64,000 nucleotides of DNA. It comes from Collinsella aerofaciens (GTDB taxonomy: Bacteria; Actinomycetota; Coriobacteriia; Coriobacteriales; Coriobacteriaceae). A model generated the notes under the pieces. That model did not search any database. It had not been told where the DNA came from and saw only the letters and a program-made list of their open reading frames with translations. The stretch's first letter is position 1, and every line of letters begins with the position of its first letter. Location: assembly GCF_002736145.1 (NCBI RefSeq), contig NZ_CP024160.1:2108001-2172000 (forward strand), given 5' to 3'. Both the position numbers and the translations under genes were made by a program. This document shows positions 21,691-30,904 of this stretch, one piece after another.

Positions 21691-24465
21691 GTGAGTCTCG
21701 GCAGCAAACTATCCAATGCAAAGGTCTCCTTTGCGATATTTAAGCGCGACATTAAGCGACTGCTTGTGAACCCCGTCGCCTTGGTGGTTACCCTTGGCGT
21801 GTGCGTTATTCCCTCGCTGTATGCCTGGTACAACATCGTGGCCAACTGGGATCCGTACGGAAACACCCAGGGCATCAAGATTGCCATCGCCAACAACGAT
21901 CGGGGCACCCAAAACGACCTGGTGGGCGAGCTCAATGCGGGCGACAAGGTTGTCGACCAGCTCAAAGAGAACGATCAGCTGGGCTGGACCTTCGTCGATT
22001 CGGCCGCCGATGCTAAAGAGGGCGTCGAGAGCGGTGAATATTACGCTGCCATCGTGATCCCCAAGAACTTCTCTGACAATCTTGTCTCAATGCTCGACGG
22101 CAATTACCATCAGCCCAAGCTCACGTACTACGTCAATGAGAAGAAGAGCGCTATTGCGCCCAAGGTCACCGACACTGGCGCCAATACCATCGAGGAGCAG
22201 ATCAACTCGGAATTTGTCTCTACGGTGGGCGAGACTGTTGCCGGAATCGCGAAAGATGCCGGAGTCGATTTAAAGGACAAAGCGACCCAGACCCAGGATT
22301 CGCTGGCTGGTTCGGTGTCCGAAGCGTCTGATACCCTGGGCGAAGTACGTGATTCCATCGGCGACATGAACACCGCCATCGACAAGACAAGCAGCTCGAT
22401 TGCTTCGGCCGATGCTGCGTTGGCGGGCCTGCAGGGACAGGCGCCTTCGCTAACGCAGGCAATCGCTCAGGGTAATGATTTGCTGGGCGAAGCTCGCACC
22501 ACGGCTGGCAAGTCCATCACCTCGCTCTCCAAGGCACTTTCGGAGGGCAGCCTTGCGCTCACCAAGACGTCAGCCTCCGCGAACGCTGCGATTGGCAAGC
22601 TGACGGGTACGGTCACATCTACGACCACCCGCATCGACAACTCGCTCGGGTCTCTCCAAGCGACGATCGATCACAATAAGGCCGTTATCGGGCACTTGGA
22701 GATTCTCGTCAATGACACGTCGACAGGTTCCGAGGAAATTGACGCGCGCATTGTATCGACCATCGATTCGCTTCGCGAGCAAAACCAGAAGCTGCAGAGC
22801 ATCAAGGATGGCCTTTCTGCACAGTCGCGCGCCATGACAAACGACGCTACGCTAATCTCGAACGCGAGCAACGCACTCAACACGGCAATTAAGACCGGTA
22901 CGGCTAACCTCGGTCAGGCTCAGACCGATCTGGGGCAGAACGCGCTGCCGAAGGCTTCGAGCGCGCTTGACTCCTTTGCCGCCGTTTCGGGCGATTTGAC
23001 CGGCATTGTATCGGGTATGACCCCCACGATAGCGAGCGCGCGCGGCACGCTGGCGCAGCTCGACGCCACGCTCAAGCAGGCAAAGACCACGCTGTCCCAA
23101 ACCGATGCCTCCCTTGCCAAGGTTCAGGACAAGCTCGCGACCGCCGCTAATGACATTGCGGCGCTGCAGACCTCTGAGTCTATGGGCGAGTTAGCCGACC
23201 TCATGGACGTCGACGTCAATGACGTGGCAGATTTCATGGCATCTCCGGTTGAGCTGACGTCCAAGTCAATCTATCCGGTCAAGAGCTTTGGCTCGGGCAT
23301 CGCGCCCTTCTACACCAATCTGGCGCTGTGGGTAGGCGGCTATGTGCTCATCGCTATCTACAAGCTCGAGGTCGACCGCGAGGGCATCGGTAGCTTTACG
23401 GCGCGTCAGGGCTACTTTGGCCGCTGGCTGCTGATGGTGATCCTGGGTGCGTTCCAGGCCATTATCGTTACGGTGGGCGACCTGGTCATTGGCGTTCAGT
23501 GCGTCAATCCGCTGCTCTTTGTGCTGGGCGGCATCGCTATCTCGTTCACTTACGTCAACATCATCTATGCGCTGTCCACCACCTTTAAGCATATCGGCAA
23601 GGCAATCGGCGTCATCCTCGTCATTGTGCAGATCCCCGGTTCGTCGGGCATGTATCCCATTGAGATGATGCCCGGCTTCTTCCAATGGCTGCATCCGCTG
23701 CTGCCCTTCACCTATGGCATCAACCTGCTGCGCGAGACCGTCGGTGGCATGTATTCGTTCAACTACCTGTTCAACCTGTGCATCCTGGGCGTGTTCCTGA
23801 TCGTGGCGCTCTTTATCGGTCTGCAGCTGCGCCCGTTGCTGCTCAACCTCAATCTGCTCTTTGATAAGCAGCTTTCCACGACGGGCCTCATGATCTGCGA
23901 GTCCAACGACCTGCCGCGCCAGCGCTATTCGCTGCGCACGGCCATGCGCGTCATGCTCGATTCGGATTCGTACCGTCGCGAGCTGCTCGATCATGCCGTG
24001 GCGTTTGAGCATCGCTACCCGTACTACATCAAGGGCGGTTTTGCCGCCGTGGTAGGCGTCCAGGTCCTGCTCTTTGTACTTTCGACGGTGCTCGATATCG
24101 ACAATAACGGCAAGATCATCCTGCTTGTTATCTGGATCATTTCGGTCATCGCCATCTGTGGCTGGCTCATCAACATCGAGTACATCCGTGCGAGCCTCAA
24201 TACCCAGATGCGTATCTCGGCGCTTTCGGATGAGGACCTGCGTCGCGAGATGCGCGAGCACACGGCCGCCATTCCTGCTGCCCGTCGCATGTTTGGTCTC
24301 AACGCCAGCGAGCGGGGCACCAAGGACAGCGAACAGCCCACGAGCCGTCTGCCGCATACCGGTGCGCATCGTAAAGCTCATGATGCCGACGGCGTTGACA
24401 ACGTAAACGGAAACGACGGGGACACCACCCCGCTTGGCAAGCACTCCAAAGGAGGTGAGGCATAA
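21691..24465 (+). CDS. YhgE/Pip-family membrane protein (first of two)
   Basis: A large membrane protein, 924 residues from GTG 21691. Upstream in-frame starts exist (TTG 21607, ATG 21640, ATG 21676); I prefer 21691 because GGATGG lies eight bases before it. The N-terminal YhgE domain reads LYAWYNIVANWDPYGNTQGI after one membrane span. A long outer region (about 200-530) is rich in Ala, Ser, Thr and Leu heptads and should be coiled coil. Five or six spans follow (about 545-780), then another pair and a hydrophilic tail. The family includes a phage-infection protein and surface proteins near type VII-like systems; function here is unproven. Its stop abuts the second copy. Confidence 0.8.
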   Translation: MSLGSKLSNAKVSFAIFKRDIKRLLVNPVALVVTLGVCVIPSLYAWYNIVANWDPYGNTQGIKIAIANNDRGTQNDLVGELNAGDKVVDQLKENDQLGWTFVDSAADAKEGVESGEYYAAIVIPKNFSDNLVSMLDGNYHQPKLTYYVNEKKSAIAPKVTDTGANTIEEQINSEFVSTVGETVAGIAKDAGVDLKDKATQTQDSLAGSVSEASDTLGEVRDSIGDMNTAIDKTSSSIASADAALAGLQGQAPSLTQAIAQGNDLLGEARTTAGKSITSLSKALSEGSLALTKTSASANAAIGKLTGTVTSTTTRIDNSLGSLQATIDHNKAVIGHLEILVNDTSTGSEEIDARIVSTIDSLREQNQKLQSIKDGLSAQSRAMTNDATLISNASNALNTAIKTGTANLGQAQTDLGQNALPKASSALDSFAAVSGDLTGIVSGMTPTIASARGTLAQLDATLKQAKTTLSQTDASLAKVQDKLATAANDIAALQTSESMGELADLMDVDVNDVADFMASPVELTSKSIYPVKSFGSGIAPFYTNLALWVGGYVLIAIYKLEVDREGIGSFTARQGYFGRWLLMVILGAFQAIIVTVGDLVIGVQCVNPLLFVLGGIAISFTYVNIIYALSTTFKHIGKAIGVILVIVQIPGSSGMYPIEMMPGFFQWLHPLLPFTYGINLLRETVGGMYSFNYLFNLCILGVFLIVALFIGLQLRPLLLNLNLLFDKQLSTTGLMICESNDLPRQRYSLRTAMRVMLDSDSYRRELLDHAVAFEHRYPYYIKGGFAAVVGVQVLLFVLSTVLDIDNNGKIILLVIWIISVIAICGWLINIEYIRASLNTQMRISALSDEDLRREMREHTAAIPAARRMFGLNASERGTKDSEQPTSRLPHTGAHRKAHDADGVDNVNGNDGDTTPLGKHSKGGEA

Positions 24466-26655
24466 ATGAAAAACATCCTGCACCTGTTTAAGCGCGATGT
24501 CCAAAACGTGTCTCGCTCCGTGATTGGCTTGATTGTCGTGATGGGTCTCATTATCGTGCCGTGCCTGTACGCGTGGTTTAACATCGCCGGAAGCTGGGAT
24601 CCGTATGGCAACACCGGCAATCTCAAGATCGCCGTGGTCAACACCGACGAGGGCTACGAGAGCGATCTGATTCCCGTCGAGGTCAACGTGGGCGAAAACG
24701 TAACCTCCACCCTGCGCGGCAACGAGAACTTCGACTGGGTCGTCCTCAACGACCGCGATAAGGCGATTGAGGGCGTTAAGTCGGGCGCGTACTACGCTGC
24801 CGTCGTTATCCCTAAAACGTTTAGCGCCGACATGATGACGCTTTTCTCGACCGAGGTGAAGCACGCCGATATCGAGTTCTATGAGAATCAGAAGGCCAAC
24901 GCCATCGCGCAGATCGTGACTGAAAAGGGTTCGAGCGCCGTCCAGAGTCAGGTCAACGAGACCTTTACCAAGACCATCACGACCATCGGCCTTAAGACCG
25001 TGTCCAGCCTGCTCGACTATATGAGCACCGACCAGGTGAGCAACTTTATCGCCAATCTGTCCTCGACGCTGGGCGATTCGGTCCAGGACCTGCAGGACGT
25101 TCAGGCCAGTGCAACGTCGCTTGCGGGCATTTTGAGTTCTACGTCCGATTCACTGACATCGGCGGGCGGCATGCTCAAACAGTCCGGATCGACCGAGGAG
25201 TCGGTGAAGCAGCTCATGCAGCATGCCGAGAGCGGTATTGCCGATTCCGAGCAAGCGCTCAAGTCCGCCAGCGATGCAATCGATGCCGCTATTGATGGGA
25301 GCGCAGGTTCGTTCGATAACGTTTCTACCGAGCTCGCAAAGGCATTCGACGCTGCAAACCTGCATGTCAATCTTACGGTGCGTCAGCTCAACGATGGCGC
25401 AGCGTCACTCAAGAACCGTGCCGACGAGATTGATGCCACGGCGAATGAGCTCCGTAGTCTTGCTGGCCAGGTGAGTAACGATAAGCTCAAGGCAGGGCTT
25501 GAGGACGCGGCTGCTGAGCTTGACAAAACCGCGGCGGAGTACCGCAACAATGCCAATGAGCTGACGAACATCGCGACGTCGCTCACGAACAGCATGGCCG
25601 AGGTCAACAGCTCGCGTGCCGAGGTCGACCAGGCCATCGCCGATGCCAAGGCGGGTATCTCGGGTGCCAAGTCCGACTACGATTCTACGTTCTCGGTTAA
25701 GGCCAAGGAGCTCAAGAAGACCATTTCGGGCGTTCTGGATTCCCTGAACGGTATCTCGGGTGACCTAGATAGCGCCGTGAGCGGTCTGACCGACGCCTCT
25801 GGTTCGCTCGCGAAGGGTCTCTCCAAGGCTGCAAGGCTCGTCAACAAGGCTTCCGATCAGCTGGGTGAGGCATCGGACAAGATTAGCGCGTTCAAGGACG
25901 AGCTCGACGGTGCCCTTATGTCGGACGATCTGGCCACGATCAAGACGATGATCGGCAACGACCCCGATGGCCTCGCCGTGTCGCTTTCCGGCCCCGTTGC
26001 GCTCGATCGCAAGCCGGTCTATCCGATCCGCAACTACGGCTCGGCCATGGCGCCGTTCTACACGATTTTGTCGCTGTGGGTGGGCTCGATTGTTCTGGCG
26101 GCCATGATGAAGGTCTCGGTTGACGATGAGCTCATCAACGAACTCATCCCCGTGCGCCTGCACGAGATCTACCTGGGCCGTTATCTGTTCTTTGGCGGTC
26201 TGGCCTTGCTGCAGGCAACGCTCGTGTGCGCGGGCGACATTCTGTTCTTTGGCATCCAGTGCGACAACCCCCTGCAGTTTGTGCTTGCCGGCTGGGTCGC
26301 GAGCCTCGTGTTCTCCAATATCGTCTACACGCTCACGGTTTCGTTTGGAGATATCGGCAAGGCCCTCGCCGTCGTGCTGCTGGTCATGCAGGTCGGCGGT
26401 TCGGGCGGTACGTTCCCCATCGAGATGACCGGTCCCGTGTTCCAGGCGATCTATCCGTTCCTGCCGTTTACCCACGGCATCAACGCCATGCACGCCGCCA
26501 TGGCCGGTGCCTACCATATGGAGTACTGGATTGAGCTGGGTATCTTGGCGAGCTACCTGATTCCGTCGCTGGCCCTGGGCGTCGTCTTCCGCCGCCCGGT
26601 TATCAAAGCCAACGACTGGATCATCGAAAAGCTGGAGTCAACCAAATTGATTTAA
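24466..26655 (+). CDS. YhgE/Pip-family membrane protein (second of two)
   Basis: A 729-residue paralogue of the preceding gene with the same plan: span, LYAWFNIAGSWDPYGNTGNL, a coiled-coil outer region (about 190-490), then six C-terminal spans. It lacks the extra spans and hydrophilic tail of the first protein. ATG 24466 follows directly after the stop of that gene, with a perfect AAAGGAGGTGA. Strict coupling suggests that the two proteins form a complex, perhaps an ABC-2-like export channel without a visible ATPase. Confidence 0.85.
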   Translation: MKNILHLFKRDVQNVSRSVIGLIVVMGLIIVPCLYAWFNIAGSWDPYGNTGNLKIAVVNTDEGYESDLIPVEVNVGENVTSTLRGNENFDWVVLNDRDKAIEGVKSGAYYAAVVIPKTFSADMMTLFSTEVKHADIEFYENQKANAIAQIVTEKGSSAVQSQVNETFTKTITTIGLKTVSSLLDYMSTDQVSNFIANLSSTLGDSVQDLQDVQASATSLAGILSSTSDSLTSAGGMLKQSGSTEESVKQLMQHAESGIADSEQALKSASDAIDAAIDGSAGSFDNVSTELAKAFDAANLHVNLTVRQLNDGAASLKNRADEIDATANELRSLAGQVSNDKLKAGLEDAAAELDKTAAEYRNNANELTNIATSLTNSMAEVNSSRAEVDQAIADAKAGISGAKSDYDSTFSVKAKELKKTISGVLDSLNGISGDLDSAVSGLTDASGSLAKGLSKAARLVNKASDQLGEASDKISAFKDELDGALMSDDLATIKTMIGNDPDGLAVSLSGPVALDRKPVYPIRNYGSAMAPFYTILSLWVGSIVLAAMMKVSVDDELINELIPVRLHEIYLGRYLFFGGLALLQATLVCAGDILFFGIQCDNPLQFVLAGWVASLVFSNIVYTLTVSFGDIGKALAVVLLVMQVGGSGGTFPIEMTGPVFQAIYPFLPFTHGINAMHAAMAGAYHMEYWIELGILASYLIPSLALGVVFRRPVIKANDWIIEKLESTKLI

Positions 26656-26856
26656 TGCAGCGACGTAAACGCCGTCGGAACATCGAGGCCTTCCAACCCG
26701 ATGCTTTAGCGTAGTGAATTGCACGGGTTGCTTGGTTGTTGTTACAGTAGCGGGGCGTGCCGGGGGTCCGGTGCGCTCCGTTTTTATTTGACCATGAGGC
26801 GGCACGCAGCCATATGCGTGCGGACACCACGCCCAGATTGAGTGCGAGGATGTTCC

Positions 26857-27828
26857 ATGGCCCAATACGCTGCCAACGAAATCGAAAACTTGCCCGATAG
26901 CCCTGTTGCTCGCGAGGACCTGGGCGCGGGCGGCACCTTCCGTGGTGCTGGTGCTCGTTCGCCGTTGTTCTGGAAAGTTCTACTGCTTTCGGTGGCGATT
27001 ATCTGGGGCTACTCCTTTACCACTATGAAGGACGCGCTCGACACCATTCCGGTGTTCGAACTGCTCTATATTCGTTTTCTTCCTGCGGCGCTGGTCATGC
27101 TTGTTATCTTTCGCAAGCGCATCGCCGCCCACCTTAACGCTCGCAATCTGATTGTTGGTCTGAGCATGGGCGCGCTCATGTGGGCAGCCTATGCCTTGCA
27201 GACGGTCGGTCTGGCTCAGACCACGGCGGGTAAGAACGCTTTTTTGACGGGCACCTATTGCATTTTGGTCCCGTTCGCGAGCTATTTCCTAAGCGGCGAA
27301 AAGCTCACTCGTTACAACTTGGGCGCCGCATTGCTCTGCCTGGCGGGCATTGGCCTGGTGGCGCTCGATAGCGTCGAGTTCAACATCGGTGATGCCATCA
27401 CGCTGGGCGGTGCGGTTTTCTTTGCCATCCAGATGGCGGTGACCGCCAAGTACGGTCGCAAAATGGATATCAACGTCATTACGTTTTGGATGTTTGTGGG
27501 CAATGGCGTCTTGAGCCTTATCTCGTCGCTGTTGTTCGAGACCCAAGCGCCCACGTCCGTGTGGACGCCGAGCTTTATCGGCGTGATGGCCTTTCTCTCG
27601 GTGGGCTGCACGTGCGTGGCGCTGCTCATCCAAAACGTCGGCTTGGCGCACGTCCCGGCCTCGACGGGCTCATTGCTCCTATCGATGGAGTCCCCCTCGG
27701 GCGTGTTGTTTTCGGTGCTGCTGATGGGGGAGGCGCTCACTTCGCGTCTGCTCGCCGGCTTCGTCCTCATCTTCTTGTCGATCATCTTGAGCGAGACACA
27801 TTTCGATTTTTTGCGCCGAAATAATTGA
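26857..27828 (+). CDS. DMT-family (EamA) transporter
   Basis: A 323-residue protein with ten predicted spans in two EamA repeats (about 45-180 and 190-315). The N-terminal 40 residues are hydrophilic. ATG 26857 follows GCGAGGA; a GTG at 26842 is less likely. The family exports amino acids, nucleobases or other metabolites, and the substrate cannot be named. A clear terminator follows. Confidence 0.87.
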   Translation: MAQYAANEIENLPDSPVAREDLGAGGTFRGAGARSPLFWKVLLLSVAIIWGYSFTTMKDALDTIPVFELLYIRFLPAALVMLVIFRKRIAAHLNARNLIVGLSMGALMWAAYALQTVGLAQTTAGKNAFLTGTYCILVPFASYFLSGEKLTRYNLGAALLCLAGIGLVALDSVEFNIGDAITLGGAVFFAIQMAVTAKYGRKMDINVITFWMFVGNGVLSLISSLLFETQAPTSVWTPSFIGVMAFLSVGCTCVALLIQNVGLAHVPASTGSLLLSMESPSGVLFSVLLMGEALTSRLLAGFVLIFLSIILSETHFDFLRRNN

Positions 27829-27851
27829 GCGCAATTGTAAACAACTTGTTG

Positions 27852-27878
27852 CGCCGCCCTCCTGGGGCGGCGTTTTTT
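27852..27878 (+). terminator. Terminator after the EamA gene
   Basis: An eight-bp GC stem (cgccgccc / gggcggcg, 27852-27872) is followed by TTTTTT. Confidence 0.9.
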
Positions 27879-27956
27879 ATGTAACGCCCTTACAGTTATG
27901 CCTTGCACTTTAGACTATCAAAGTGTTTGCTGCACAAATAATACTGGAGGGCATCT

Positions 27957-29255
27957 ATGGCACCAGCTCAGTCCGATTTTCAACCGCAACCAGCGCCCAA
28001 GGCCACCCAGGCAGCGCAAGCCGCTATCGGTGACGGTCTTGTTGCCGAGGCTCAAGCTTTTGCAGACAAGCTTGCTGCGTGGCGCCACGACCTGCACCAG
28101 ACGCCCGAGTTGGGTAATCGCCTTCCGCAAACCTCTGCGTATATCCAGGCACGGCTGATCGAGATGGGCATCCCGTTTGCCACACTCGTCGACGGCTCCT
28201 GTGTTGTGGGCCTCATCGGTGCCGGTGCGGCCGTGGCGGCCCAGGGCAACGGTACGTGCACGGACGATCAGGCCGGCACGGTCATCATGCTGCGCGGTGA
28301 CATGGATGCCCTTCCCGTCGCGGAAGAGTCGGGCGAGCCTTTCGCCTCTGTCAACGGCTGCATGCATGCTTGCGGCCACGATATGCATGCGACGGCCCTG
28401 CTTGGTGCCGCCCGCCTGCTCAAGGCTCGCGAGGCCGAGCTTGTCGATGCCAATGCCACGGTTAAGCTGCTGTTTCAGCCGGGCGAGGAAACCTTTGAGG
28501 GCGCTCGCGCTGCCATTGCCGATGGTCTTCTGCAGAACCCGCGTCCCCAGGCGGCTTTCGCCATGCATGTTAACAGCCAATCGCCGCTCGGCCTGGTGCT
28601 CTATGGGAGCCCGGCGCTTTCGGGCGTGTACGGTTTCCGCATTACACTGCAGGGCAAGGGCGGCCATGGCTCGAGCCCCGAGATCTGCATCGACCCCATC
28701 ACGGCCGGCGTCCATGTGCACCTGGCACTCCAGGAGCTCATCTCCCGCGAGGTGCCGGCGGCCAAGGAGGTCGCACTTACCGTGGGTAAGTTTGCCGGCG
28801 GACAGGCGGCAAACGTCATTCCCGACACCTGCGTGCTCGAAGGAACGCTGCGCGGCTTTGACGTCGAGCTCATGGCGCATCTTAAGGCCCGCATCGCCGA
28901 GGTCGTCAACGGCGTAGCGGCAACGTATCGCACGCCGGCGACCATCGAGACGCTCTCGGATGTTCCGCCGCTCGTACTCGATGACGATATGACCCAGGCA
29001 TCGCTGGGCTATGTGGGTGCGACATTGCCCAAGGCAGCTTTCCTGCCGTTGTTCCACGCCATGGCGAGCGAGGACTTTGCGCTTATCTCGAGCGAGATCC
29101 CGAGCGCGTACTTTACCGTGGGCGCCGCTGTAACCGATACGGATGAGCATTTTGCCCAGCACCATCCCAAGGCGCGCTTTAACGACGCCGAGCTGCCGCT
29201 CGGTGCCGCGGCTTATGCGGCAGTCGCTTTGGGCTATATCGCCGACCACCGGTAG
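27957..29255 (+). CDS. M20D-family amidohydrolase (N-acyl-amino-acid deacylase type)
   Basis: A 432-residue metallopeptidase-like enzyme. Metal ligands are seen in RGDMDALPVAEESG, ACGHDMHATALLG and the Glu of QPGEETFEG, and a lid/dimerisation domain is at about 205-325 (GKGGHGSSPE). The family hydrolyses N-acyl or N-acetyl amino acids, hippurate or auxin conjugates; substrate is not decidable. The N-terminal 25 residues are an extension rich in Ala, Gln and Pro. CTGGAGGG precedes ATG 27957. A transporter follows after 40 bases, perhaps importing the substrate. Confidence 0.87.
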   Translation: MAPAQSDFQPQPAPKATQAAQAAIGDGLVAEAQAFADKLAAWRHDLHQTPELGNRLPQTSAYIQARLIEMGIPFATLVDGSCVVGLIGAGAAVAAQGNGTCTDDQAGTVIMLRGDMDALPVAEESGEPFASVNGCMHACGHDMHATALLGAARLLKAREAELVDANATVKLLFQPGEETFEGARAAIADGLLQNPRPQAAFAMHVNSQSPLGLVLYGSPALSGVYGFRITLQGKGGHGSSPEICIDPITAGVHVHLALQELISREVPAAKEVALTVGKFAGGQAANVIPDTCVLEGTLRGFDVELMAHLKARIAEVVNGVAATYRTPATIETLSDVPPLVLDDDMTQASLGYVGATLPKAAFLPLFHAMASEDFALISSEIPSAYFTVGAAVTDTDEHFAQHHPKARFNDAELPLGAAAYAAVALGYIADHR

Positions 29256-29295
29256 CACCCAATCTTGCTACTCGTTTGTTTAAAAAAGGAACAGT

Positions 29296-30600
29296 ATGTC
29301 CCAGCAACGTAAGTTCTTCCCCGGCTGGCTCGTGGTGGCCTCCGGCTTTGTGATCATGGCCACGTGCTACACGATTTTCGTCAACTGCATGAGCCTGTTC
29401 CAGCCGCTCATCGTCAGCGACTTGGGAATTTCTCTTGCGCAGTACAACATCTCCAACGCCATCTCTACCGTGGTGAGCGTTATCGGCTCACTTGTGATCG
29501 GTCATGTTGCCGATAAAGTAAGCGGTCGCGTTTTGGGCTCCCTAACCGTTATCGCTACCTCTGCCGTTCTTGCCGGTATGAGCTTTGTCGGTGAGTTGTG
29601 GCAGGTCTACGTGCTCTTTGCCGTCTCGGGCTGCTTTGCCGTCGCCTCGACCCGCCTGCTCATTAGCCTGGTGACCGCCAACTGGTTTACGGCCAAGCGA
29701 GGCCTTGCCATCTCCATCGCACTTTCGGGCTCGGGCTTTGGCGGCGCTATTCTGTCTCCCATCGTGAGCTCGCTGATCGTGAGCGTTGGCTGGCGTTCCG
29801 CCTTCCTGGTGCTCGCGGCTATCTGCATGGTGGCGGCGCTGCCCATCACGGCCTATTCCTTCCGCACCAAGCCTTCCGAGATTGACCTGAAGCCGCTCGG
29901 CGAGAACCCGGGCGATCCGTCCGTCTCGACGGCCGGCGACAAGGACGAGCACACGGCTCCTGAGGTTAACGTTGGCTGGTCTCGCATCAAGAAGAGCCCG
30001 GCGTTTTGGCTGCTTGTCGTCGCCTTCCTCTTTATGGGGCTTGTCAATGGCGCCATCCTGCCCAACCAAGTTACGAACATGACGAGCGTTACCGTCAACG
30101 GCGCCAAGATCGTCACGGGTGGCCACGACCCCATGTGGGCCGGTACGGTGCTTTCTGCCTACATGGCCACGGTCGTTATCGCCAAGATTTCGCTCGGTGC
30201 CATCTACGACCGCTTTGGCCTGCGCTTTGGCAATATCCTTGGCTCCGTTGCGTGCATTGTCGCCTGTGTGGCGCTGTGCTTTCCGACGACGGACCTTGGT
30301 CCTATTGTGGCCGCTGTGAGCTTTGGTATCGGAACGTGCATGGGCACCATCACGCCTACCATTGCCGCATCCAAGCAGTTTGGCATGGCCGACCTCGGCA
30401 AGGTCACGGGCACCATTACCTCGCTCGAGATGGTCGGCGGCACCGTGGGCGCCATCGTCTCGGGTGTGCTGTTCGATGCCATGGGCTCCTTTGCGAGCAC
30501 CTGGATTGTGTGCCTGGCGTGCTCCGTGGCCATGCTCGTGTTCCTGCTGGCATCCGAGCCCATCGCCGCCAAGCTGCGCGCGAGCGTGGCGGGGGAGTAG
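29296..30600 (+). CDS. MFS transporter (OFA-like)
   Basis: A 434-residue, twelve-span major facilitator. The start PGWLVVASGFVIMATCYTI and the overall shape recall the oxalate/formate antiporter group. A hydrophilic loop of about 40 residues (SEIDLKPLGENPGDP onward) divides the halves. AAAAAAGGAA precedes ATG 29296. It probably moves an organic anion; a link with the M20 enzyme is inferred from adjacency. Confidence 0.85.
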   Translation: MSQQRKFFPGWLVVASGFVIMATCYTIFVNCMSLFQPLIVSDLGISLAQYNISNAISTVVSVIGSLVIGHVADKVSGRVLGSLTVIATSAVLAGMSFVGELWQVYVLFAVSGCFAVASTRLLISLVTANWFTAKRGLAISIALSGSGFGGAILSPIVSSLIVSVGWRSAFLVLAAICMVAALPITAYSFRTKPSEIDLKPLGENPGDPSVSTAGDKDEHTAPEVNVGWSRIKKSPAFWLLVVAFLFMGLVNGAILPNQVTNMTSVTVNGAKIVTGGHDPMWAGTVLSAYMATVVIAKISLGAIYDRFGLRFGNILGSVACIVACVALCFPTTDLGPIVAAVSFGIGTCMGTITPTIAASKQFGMADLGKVTGTITSLEMVGGTVGAIVSGVLFDAMGSFASTWIVCLACSVAMLVFLLASEPIAAKLRASVAGE

Positions 30601-30637
30601 ACGCCCGTCGCTCTTTTCTGTTTGCCCCGTTCTGTTC

Positions 30638-30839
30638 GTGGCCGCCCTGGAAGCCGAATGGATGCTCGTACCATCATTCGGTTTCCAAGGCGGCCACGGG
30701 CCTACGAAATGATCCGTTTTCCTCCGTCCCCAAGGGTTCACGTGATCCGAAGGGAACGGAGGAAAACGGATCACAAACAGCGGCGGTGCGTCTGGCCGAA
30801 CGAGTCCCCATACCCTCGTTCGGTCAGACGCGCCGCCGC
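30638..30839. repeat. Three consecutive long hairpins between MFS gene and hisS
   Basis: Three separate inverted repeats follow one another: 30638-30660 with 30675-30697 (21 of 23 complementary), 30711-30727 with 30756-30772 (17 of 17), and 30780-30804 with 30815-30839 (23 of 25). In the third, both mismatches become G-U pairs in a plus-strand RNA. Together they fill most of the gap. A TATAAT at 30857-30862, probably the hisS -10, follows at once. Confidence 0.85.
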
Positions 30840-30904
30840 GGTTTGTGTTTGTGCCGTATAATGTCCACTACCTATGACGCGATACAAAAGAAAGGTGTTT
30901 GCCC

